A stretch of DNA of 6,338 nucleotides, from contig CAZBJQ010000148.1 in NCBI GenBank assembly GCA_964492235.1, positions 1 to 6,338 of the forward strand, in the 5' to 3' direction. The notes under the pieces were generated by a model. That model saw only the letters and a list, made by a program, of their open reading frames with translations. It did no database searches and was not told the DNA's origin. Positions 1 to 4,872 of this stretch are shown in pieces. Numbering within the stretch: position 1 is the stretch's first letter; each line of letters starts with the position of its first letter. The translations under genes and the position numbers were made by a program. Source of the stretch: PFL42 sp964492235 (GTDB lineage Bacteria > Chloroflexota > Anaerolineae > Anaerolineales > E44-bin32).

Positions 1-93
1 GTGAACTAGCGACGGAGACAGTGGCCAATCCTGTGGTCGCCAGCGGGGTAACCCCTGCGCTCCGTTGCTCGAGCCCCTGCCCGCTGCAACCCG

Positions 94-690
94 TCAGGAG
101 TCCCAGGCCGTGGGTGCGTAGGCTGAGCGGCCGGTCTTGCGCCCGACCGGGACGATCATGCTGACCGACTTGCGGGGGTCCATCATCAACCCATCGGTCA
201 ATTGGATCCCATGCTGTCCCGCCTTGAGAAGGTGGAATACCGTGGGCTGCAGTTCGACCGGCCAGCGTCCGATTCCCGGCCGGAAGCCCGGCCCGGCCGT
301 TAAACCCTCGGCGGCCGCCGCGGCGCGAATCTTGGCGTGAAGCTGCCGGGCAAGACCGGCGACCCAGGCGTTACCGATTTCATCCAGGATCACCGCCTGG
401 GCGGGCTCATCCGGGAAGATCTGGGCCACGTGATGTTCGAGCTGGTGCCCAAGGGAGCACAGACCCAGGACGATCTGTTCGGCGTGCGGCACCTGTCCGG
501 CAATCTCCGGGACTTCGGCGGCCGTGAATCCCTGGCGCACGACGATCGGATGCACAAGCCTTCCGGCTTCCTTGAGCATCGCTGCGTAGACAGGCTCCAT
601 CCGGCCGCGGCGTCCCCCGTACTTGCGCAGCAGAGGGTCGAGGGAAATCACCCCGTCCAGATCTAGCACAGGTCGGTCGGGCTCCGGCAC
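94..690 (-). CDS. MetH activation-domain-like protein (stand-alone)
   Basis: This is a 198-residue protein starting at a GTG (690-688). I chose this start because AAGGAG (701-696) lies 5 bases upstream of it; an in-frame TTG at 711 would add seven residues but lies upstream of that site. The C-terminal half resembles the S-adenosylmethionine-binding activation domain of cobalamin-dependent methionine synthase MetH. RPGIGRWPVELQ (residues 137-148) corresponds to the RxAxG AdoMet-binding segment, with R137, G139 and G141. It is followed by a helix and then GIQLTDGLMMDPRKSVSMIV (161-180), like the MetH stretch around LTESFAMWPGASVSG. The N-terminal half (about 15-120) is predicted helical and ends in an LLD.IG.A-like helix (VILDEIGNAWVAGLA). 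No cobalamin, folate or homocysteine domain is present, so this is not a methionine synthase. In the family such short proteins often accompany corrinoid methyltransferases and may help reactivate cobalamin, but no such partner is visible here. The family call is fairly good; the function is inferred. Confidence 0.68.
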   Translation of the reverse strand: MPEPDRPVLDLDGVISLDPLLRKYGGRRGRMEPVYAAMLKEAGRLVHPIVVRQGFTAAEVPEIAGQVPHAEQIVLGLCSLGHQLEHHVAQIFPDEPAQAVILDEIGNAWVAGLARQLHAKIRAAAAAEGLTAGPGFRPGIGRWPVELQPTVFHLLKAGQHGIQLTDGLMMDPRKSVSMIVPVGRKTGRSAYAPTAWDS

Positions 691-725
691 GATGTCTCCT
701 TGGCGGGTCAACGGGCCAATGGGGA

Positions 726-754
726 AGTATCCCAGCCTCCCCGTGCGATGGCAA
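726..754 (-). promoter_or_regulatory. Candidate sigma70-type promoter for the MetH-activation-like gene
   Basis: On the - strand TTGCCA (754-749) and GATACT (731-726) are separated by exactly 17 bases. They match the -35 and -10 consensus at 5 and 4 positions respectively. Transcription would begin near 719, giving a leader of about 29 bases before the GTG at 690, with the AAGGAG ribosome site inside it. Position and spacing are right, but it is a consensus match only. Confidence 0.4.
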
Positions 755-782
755 CCCCCGCGGCAAATTGGGTGAGGCGTCG

Positions 783-811
783 GTGCCGCCGGACGCGCAC
801 GGCCCTATAAT
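783..811 (+). promoter_or_regulatory. Candidate promoter of the hydantoinase gene
   Basis: A perfect TATAAT -10 hexamer (806-811) stands out in very GC-rich DNA, 33 bases before the start codon. At 17-base spacing the -35 position (783-788, GTGCCG) matches TTGACA at only three positions, so the promoter may rely on the -10 or on an activator. The predicted transcript start is near 818, giving a leader of about 27 bases. The site lies back to back with the divergent promoter at 726-754. Confidence 0.5.
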
Positions 812-833
812 GTAGTCTCATCGCCGGCGACAT

Positions 834-840
834 GGGAGAG
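834..840 (+). promoter_or_regulatory. Ribosome binding site of the hydantoinase gene
   Basis: GGGAGAG lies 4 bases before the ATG at 845. Three ATGs occur close together here (832, 841, 845). Only 845 opens the long frame, and 832 and 841 are out of frame with it, so this purine tract supports 845 as the start despite the rather short spacing. Confidence 0.5.
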
Positions 841-844
841 ATGG

Positions 845-2269
845 ATGGCCAGGCTGCTGTTGCAGGCAGGAACGGTGGTGACGGACTCGGGCAGCTTCCC
901 GGCGGATATTCTCATCCAAGAGGGACAGATCGAGGCGGTCGGCCCCAGGCTTCCGGCGGACGGGGCTGAGGTTATTCGCCTGGAAGGAAAGCTGCTGCTT
1001 CCCGGCGGCGTCGATCCCCACACGCACTTCGACCTGCCGATGTTCGACACGGTCTCTTCCGATGACCACTACACGGGTCACAAGGCAGCCGCCTTCGGAG
1101 GCACGACCACGGTCATGGATTTCGTCCCGCAACAGGAGGCAGGCACCCTGGAGGCCGGCCTGGACATGTGGCTGGAGAAAGCCACCAGCAAAGCCGCCAT
1201 CGACTTCTCGTTCCACATGAATGTAAGCCGGCTCGACTCGGCGGTCCTTTCCGAGATCCCGCGCCTGACTGAGCGCGGTGTGACTTCGCTCAAGGTATTT
1301 ACCGCCTACAACCAGCGGCTTCGCCTTCAGGATGGGGAGATCTTCCGCGTGCTGCGGGAGGCGGGCCGGCATGGCTTGTTGACATTGCTGCATGCCGAGA
1401 ACGGAGATGTGGTCGAAATCCTCGTGGCCGAGGCGCTGGCCGCCGGACACCGGTCGCCGGAATGGCACGCCCGAACGCGCCCGGCGTGGGGCGCCGTCGA
1501 AGCAGCCCTGCGCGGCATCGCGCTGGCTGCCCAGGCCGAGGCGCCGCTGTACATCGTTCATGTCAACACGGCCGGAGAAGTCGACCAGATCCGTTATGCA
1601 CGCGACCGTGGCCTCCCGGTGATGGGTGAGACCTGCCCTGCTTACCTCTTCTTCACCGAGGACGATCTGGCGCGCCCGGACGGCGCGAAGTGGGTGTGCT
1701 CGCCACCGATGCGGACTCAGAAAGACAACCAGGCACTCTGGACCGGTCTAGGCGCAGGCGATCTGCAGACGGTCGGCACGGACCACTGCCCGTTCTTTTA
1801 TGACGGAAGCCGGCCGATCGAATACGAGGGTCGCCCGGTGCGCATCCCTGGCAAGGAGCTCGGTCGGGACGACTTCACCAAGATCCCGAATGGGGTACCC
1901 GGGGTCGGTGACCGGCTGCCCGTTCTGTGGACGAAGGGCGTGGGGGAAGGCAAGCTGACCAGGGAGCAGTTCGTGGCGCTCACCTCGACCAACCCCGCCA
2001 AAGCCTTCGGTTTGTACCCGAAGAAGGGCGCCCTGCTGCCCGGGTCCGACGCGGATATCGTCGTCTGGGACCCGACGCGGCGCGTGCGCTATGGGGTAGC
2101 GGTGGCGCAGCATCGCACCGACTACAACCTGTACGAAGGCTGGGACCTGGTCGGGTTTCCAGAACAGGTTTACCTGCGGGGAAGACTGCTGGTCGATCGA
2201 GGGATATGGCTTGGGCGTCCGGGCGGGGGCGCGTTCGTCGCACGCAAACCGGGCGTGACGGTTATCTAG
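845..2269 (+). CDS. hydA: Hydantoinase / dihydropyrimidinase (cyclic amidohydrolase)
   Basis: This is a 474-residue cytoplasmic enzyme of the binuclear zinc amidohydrolase superfamily, a full length for the D-hydantoinase/dihydropyrimidinase group. It hydrolyses the ring amide of hydantoins, 5,6-dihydropyrimidines or similar cyclic ureides. All metal ligands expected for the family are present: H59 and H61 in DPHTHFDLP, the lysine to be carboxylated K150 in SLKVFTAY, H183 in LLHAEN, H239 in YIVHV, and D313 in GTDHCPF. Y155, the substrate-contacting tyrosine of hydantoinases, follows K150 at the expected distance. CSPPMR (285-290) and IPNG (347-350) are substrate-contact segments. The C-terminal TSTNPAKAFGLYPKKGALLPG...ADIVVWDP stretch is typical of the small beta domain. 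Its own promoter candidate precedes it and the next gene is convergent, so it is probably transcribed alone. Its nearness to a molybdenum hydroxylase recalls E. coli hyuA beside xdhD/ygfM, which suggests nucleobase breakdown. The family is certain; the exact substrate is not. Confidence 0.93.
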   Translation: MARLLLQAGTVVTDSGSFPADILIQEGQIEAVGPRLPADGAEVIRLEGKLLLPGGVDPHTHFDLPMFDTVSSDDHYTGHKAAAFGGTTTVMDFVPQQEAGTLEAGLDMWLEKATSKAAIDFSFHMNVSRLDSAVLSEIPRLTERGVTSLKVFTAYNQRLRLQDGEIFRVLREAGRHGLLTLLHAENGDVVEILVAEALAAGHRSPEWHARTRPAWGAVEAALRGIALAAQAEAPLYIVHVNTAGEVDQIRYARDRGLPVMGETCPAYLFFTEDDLARPDGAKWVCSPPMRTQKDNQALWTGLGAGDLQTVGTDHCPFFYDGSRPIEYEGRPVRIPGKELGRDDFTKIPNGVPGVGDRLPVLWTKGVGEGKLTREQFVALTSTNPAKAFGLYPKKGALLPGSDADIVVWDPTRRVRYGVAVAQHRTDYNLYEGWDLVGFPEQVYLRGRLLVDRGIWLGRPGGGAFVARKPGVTVI

Positions 2270-2313
2270 CAGACTGATGAAATACGCCTTTCTCAGAGAG
2301 GGGAAACGCGGAG

Positions 2314-2344
2314 GTGGTGGTCGGGCCGAAGGCCCAACCACCAC
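2314..2344. terminator. Strong hairpin, possible bidirectional terminator between convergent genes
   Basis: The arms 2314-2327 and 2331-2344 pair over 14 positions with one mismatch (C2322 opposite A2336). The loop is GAA on the + strand; on the - strand the apex reads C-TTCG-G, the extra-stable UUCG tetraloop. It begins 44 bases after the hydantoinase stop and about 185 bases beyond the - strand channel stop. No T-run follows on either strand, so classical intrinsic termination is not shown. The structure is plain to see; the terminator role is inferred from its place between convergent genes. Confidence 0.45.
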
Positions 2345-2362
2345 AGATGCGACTTGCGATCG

Positions 2363-2417
2363 GGCGGACTAATCCGCCTCCCAGGCTCCTTCGCGACCAG
2401 CGAAGTTCGCGAGGCGG
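2363..2417. repeat. Cluster of overlapping inverted repeats in the convergent gap
   Basis: Three pairings are visible. GGCGGA (2363-2368) pairs with TCCGCC (2373-2378) around a CTAA loop. CTTCGC (2389-2394) pairs with GCGAAG (2400-2405) around GACCA. CCGCCTC (2374-2380) pairs with GAGGCGG (2411-2417), enclosing the second hairpin but competing with the first. TTCGCGA also occurs twice as a direct repeat (2390-2396 and 2406-2412). With the hairpin at 2314-2344 this gives a dense palindromic block with no coding sense, resembling a dispersed intergenic repeat element or a structured RNA. No copy number can be judged from one window. Confidence 0.5.
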
Positions 2418-2495
2418 GGTTGCGAGTGAAACAGAACACCCATCCCGCGCCAATCCTCCTTCAGCCAAGGCGCTCCATAACTCTGACGTCGTCTG

Positions 2496-2512
2496 AGACC
2501 CGCCCGCGGTCT
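2496..2512 (-). terminator. Weak hairpin just downstream of the channel-like gene
   Basis: AGACC and GGTCT pair around a 7-base GC loop, starting about 17 bases past the - strand stop codon at 2531-2529. The location suits a terminator for the channel-like gene, but the stem is only 5 bp and no T-run follows, so this is a weak call. Confidence 0.2.
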
Positions 2513-2528
2513 GGGCGACTCGAGCAGC

Positions 2529-3617
2529 TCAACCGCTTGCACTCCGGGCCATCCTGGAAGTGCCCACCAGCGAGCGGTCCGACGACCAGGGAGCATAGGG
2601 CGCCATGGTTAACCGTGCCAGGGCCAACAGCACCGTATCGTAGTTGACGCGCCAACCGGCGAAGTCCCGCCACGCCTGCTCGCGGTCCGGTTTGAGCCGA
2701 AGCCCCTGTGCCGCCAGGTGCTCGCAAGCTTCCTCATACTCGGCCCGGCTGATCGAGATCGGATCTCCGGGCTCGGGGTCCGCATCGTACGGAATGCGGA
2801 AGAAGGACGCGATATGCCGAAGGGCGAGATAGCCGGCGCGGATGCACAGATCGGCCTGGACATCGCGCGGGATATCGAGGGTAGATGCGGCCAGGGAGGC
2901 CGCGTCGAGCACGGCGCCGGCCGAGGTCACCCAGGAACGGTGTGGCTGCGGCGATCGGAAGAACACCAGTGCCGCCAGTGAGGTGTGGCTTTCCTCGATG
3001 TCGGCGAACCAGGACTCCCAGCTCGTCCAGACCTCGCCGAGTTTCTCCAGGCGGTGCAGCCGCTGGTAACGCTCGAACATCGTGAGCGCCGAGGGCGGCG
3101 AGCCAGCCCGGACCTCGAGCATCGCCACGGCTGCCTCCCGCCGCGAGAAGGCAGCGTACATCGTCGGCAGGTAGGCAATGAGCAAGGCGATCAGGGCCAG
3201 CCCGATCGCCGCCTCGCTGAACACCAGCAGCGTGGCCAGAACACCTTCGGGGGATGTGGTCCCGAGGGTCAGCAAGGCTGAGCCACTCAGGGAGAAGGCC
3301 TCTTCCACGGACAGAACGCCGAGGGCGAGGTACATCGCCATGTAGCCCAAGCAGACCAAGATCAGCCAGGCGGCCGGGAGCACTAAAAGTGCCACCGGTG
3401 CATACAGCTCCATCGCCCGGTCGCGGGCCTCGAAGGTGAGCGAGCGCCGGGCACGCCACCGGAAGAGGGAGCCGACGGCGCGAAAGACGAGGCGGGCGAT
3501 CATCGTGTCGGCGCTGCGCGGGAGAATGAACGTCCGGATGGCCGAACGCAGCGTTGCGGCGACCAGGATGAAGCCACCCAGGAAAAGTAGCACCCGAAGC
3601 GATATTCCCCCAAGCAT
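2529..3617 (-). CDS. Membrane protein with potassium-channel-like pore module
   Basis: This is a 362-residue protein read from an ATG at 3617. It has an N-terminal hydrophobic segment (about 7-25) and a basic stretch (around 53-65), then a long hydrophobic helix (about 72-102). A short loop SLSGSALLTLGTTSPEG (109-125) follows, then another helix (about 126-152). The helix-pore loop-helix order, with a Thr-Leu-Gly segment just before the last helix, resembles two-transmembrane ion channels of the Ion_trans_2 type. The canonical TVGYGD filter is replaced by TLGTTSP, so potassium selectivity is doubtful. The C-terminal 210 residues (153-362) are soluble, rich in charged and aromatic residues (for example WTSWESWFADIEESH, 197-211), and carry no domain I recognise; they are probably cytoplasmic. 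No good ribosome binding site or promoter is seen upstream, but the hydrophobic N-terminus fits this start. The gene stands alone, convergent to the hydantoinase and divergent from the hydroxylase operon. A real membrane protein is nearly certain; the channel assignment is moderate. Confidence 0.72.
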   Translation of the reverse strand: MLGGISLRVLLFLGGFILVAATLRSAIRTFILPRSADTMIARLVFRAVGSLFRWRARRSLTFEARDRAMELYAPVALLVLPAAWLILVCLGYMAMYLALGVLSVEEAFSLSGSALLTLGTTSPEGVLATLLVFSEAAIGLALIALLIAYLPTMYAAFSRREAAVAMLEVRAGSPPSALTMFERYQRLHRLEKLGEVWTSWESWFADIEESHTSLAALVFFRSPQPHRSWVTSAGAVLDAASLAASTLDIPRDVQADLCIRAGYLALRHIASFFRIPYDADPEPGDPISISRAEYEEACEHLAAQGLRLKPDREQAWRDFAGWRVNYDTVLLALARLTMAPYAPWSSDRSLVGTSRMARSASG

Positions 3618-3820
3618 GGGGCAAGCTTACCACGCGGCCCGTCGCAGGCTGGCTTTCAAGATGTAGCTGAGTGCTGTGCCTAAGCCGGCCGGTGCCACAA
3701 TCTGGCGCGCGAAGAGGGAAGCCTGAAGGGACAACGCAGTGTCCGCGGTTGAGAGCCGGTGGCCCGCAACCCGCCGAGAACTGTCGGGACGGCAGCGGGC
3801 GACTGTGAGAGGGCACAGAC
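3618..3820. other. Divergent intergenic region without a gene
   Basis: This stretch lies between the channel-like gene start and the hydroxylase promoter. I see no coding sequence I believe and no convincing promoter for the - strand gene. Two small stems are visible: GGACA/TGTCC (3729-3733 with 3740-3744), and CTGTCG/CGGCAG (3781-3786 with 3790-3795, one wobble pair), the latter about 25 bases before the -35 element. Either could be an operator half-site or chance. Confidence 0.4.
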
Positions 3821-3849
3821 TTGTAGCCCGCGGACCAGCGTGCTAGAAT
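3821..3849 (+). promoter_or_regulatory. Extended -10 promoter of the molybdenum hydroxylase operon
   Basis: TTGTAG (3821-3826) and TAGAAT (3844-3849) are separated by exactly 17 bases, and TG at 3841-3842 forms an extended -10 (TGCTAGAAT). The -10 matches consensus at 5 of 6 positions and the -35 at its most conserved TTG. Transcription would begin near 3856, only about 6 bases before the first arm of the leader helix at 3862, leaving a leader of about 100 bases before the ATG at 3958. Confidence 0.55.
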
Positions 3850-3861
3850 CTCCCGAACCTC

Positions 3862-3936
3862 GGATCGGTGGTCGGGGCAGGGTGGACCTGCAACGGCGTC
3901 GAGCAGCCTCGCTCTTCGACAAGTGCCAACCGATCC
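3862..3936 (+). promoter_or_regulatory. Structured 5' leader, candidate cis-regulatory RNA
   Basis: GGATCGGT (3862-3869) pairs perfectly with ACCGATCC (3929-3936). The helix can extend by G3870-C3927 and G3871-C3926 around a bulged A3928. Inside it sit two further hairpins: GCAGG/CCTGC (3877-3881 with 3887-3891, 5-base loop) and GTCGA/TCGAC (3898-3902 with 3916-3920). Together they form a three-way junction that starts almost at the predicted transcript 5' end and stops 21 bases before the FAD-subunit ATG. The layout is that of a riboswitch or protein-binding leader, but I do not recognise a known class. The function is inferred. Confidence 0.4.
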
Positions 3937-3957
3937 CTCATCGCAACACAACTGCAG

Positions 3958-4872
3958 ATGCATCTCTGGCAGAGCTTCCACCGCCCGGCACAGATCGAAG
4001 AGGCCCTGAGTCTCCTCGCCGACTCGCCCCGCCCAACGCGGCTCGTCGCCGGCGGGACGGATCTACTGCTGGATGTCCGCTTCGGGCGGTTGCCTGCACC
4101 CAGGACCCTGATCGATGTCACCGGCATTCCCGACCTGCAAGGGATTGCCATCGGCCTGGATGGTGCGCTGGTTGTGGGCGCGGCGGTCAGCCTCTGGGAA
4201 CTGACGGCCCATCCGCTGGTGCAGTTCCACGCCCCCGCCCTGGTGCAGGCCTGCAGCCTGATCGGAGGGCCGCAGGTCCGCAATGTGGCTACTTTGGGGG
4301 GCAACGTCGCCCACGCTTTGCCGGCGGCGGATGGAGTGATCGCCCTGCTGGCGTTGGATGCGCAGGCCGACCTGGTTTCCCGGGAAGGCCATCACTGGAT
4401 GCCGATCGAGACGCTGTTTCGCGGCCCCGGCGACCCTTCCTTTGACCGGGAGCGGCAGATCCTGGTTCGATTCTCCCTTCCGGGGCGCCAACCGGGTGAG
4501 GGTAGCGCTTTTCGGCGCGTCATGCGGCCACAAGGATTGGCGATCGCCATCCTCAACATGGCGGCCTGGCTGCGTCTCGAAGCCACTGGTAGGATCGCAG
4601 CCGCGCGGCTGGCGATTGGGCCGTCCGGCCCCACACCGAACCGCGCTCGCGCCGCCGAGGCCGCGCTCCAGGGCCGGGATCTGTCCCCGGCGACCCTGGA
4701 GGAGGTGCGGCTCGCACTGCGGGAAGACGTCCACTTGCGATCCAGCCCGCACCGCGCCTCGTCCGAATACCGCTACCACCTGATGGACCAGCTCCTGCCG
4801 CAAGTCCTTTACGCTGCCTGGGCGGAGGCGGCGCGCACCCACGCCCCGGCGATAGAGCAAGGCCATGAGTGA
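3958..4872 (+). CDS. Molybdenum hydroxylase FAD-binding (medium) subunit, CoxM/XdhB/YgfM type
   Basis: This 304-residue subunit carries FAD and passes electrons between the iron-sulfur clusters of its partner and the external acceptor. The N-terminal FAD_binding_5 domain (about 1-175) shows FHRPAQIEEAL, the AGGTDLLLDVR pyrophosphate-binding motif (31-41) and a second flavin motif GGPQVRNVATLGGNVAHALP (103-122). The second half (about 180-295) matches the CO-dehydrogenase flavoprotein C-terminal domain and ends with a typical ASSEYRYHL motif. The length fits the family (about 280-300). I chose ATG 3958 because homology begins at once (MHLWQSFHRP). The frame is open back to a GTG at 3868, but those 30 extra residues do not look like the domain and fall in the structured leader. 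No clear Shine-Dalgarno sequence precedes 3958. It overlaps the next gene by 8 bases, so the two are surely co-translated. The substrate cannot be told from this subunit. Confidence 0.92.
   Translation: MHLWQSFHRPAQIEEALSLLADSPRPTRLVAGGTDLLLDVRFGRLPAPRTLIDVTGIPDLQGIAIGLDGALVVGAAVSLWELTAHPLVQFHAPALVQACSLIGGPQVRNVATLGGNVAHALPAADGVIALLALDAQADLVSREGHHWMPIETLFRGPGDPSFDRERQILVRFSLPGRQPGEGSAFRRVMRPQGLAIAILNMAAWLRLEATGRIAAARLAIGPSGPTPNRARAAEAALQGRDLSPATLEEVRLALREDVHLRSSPHRASSEYRYHLMDQLLPQVLYAAWAEAARTHAPAIEQGHE
4865..4872 (+). other. 8-base gene overlap (translational coupling)
   Basis: ATGAGTGA contains both the start codon of the fused Fe-S/Mo subunit (4865) and the TGA of the FAD subunit (4870-4872). 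With only a weak AAGG (4859-4862) upstream, translation of the second gene probably depends on ribosomes finishing the first, which would balance subunit amounts. Confidence 0.75.

Noticed and set aside
41..57. GGGG/CCCC inverted repeat downstream of the MetH-activation-like gene
   Set aside because: The stem is only 4 bp with a 3-base loop and a mismatch beyond it, with no T-run; it is too weak to call a terminator. Nothing else was seen in 1-93, and it does not fold as a tRNA.
818..1561. A 247-codon open frame on the - strand within the hydantoinase gene
   Set aside because: It is a shadow of the hydantoinase coding frame with an Arg/Gln-rich, low-quality translation and no ribosome site.
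2734..3981. A 415-codon open frame on the - strand overlapping the channel-like gene
   Set aside because: It is rich in Arg, Pro and Gly without any domain signature, and is read in another frame of the 362-residue membrane protein, which has clear hydrophobic helices. It is typical of spurious long frames in GC-rich DNA.
3759..4445. A 228-codon + strand frame overlapping the FAD subunit
   Set aside because: It is Arg/Pro/Gly-rich and out of frame with the FAD_binding_5 motifs, and it would run through the promoter and leader.
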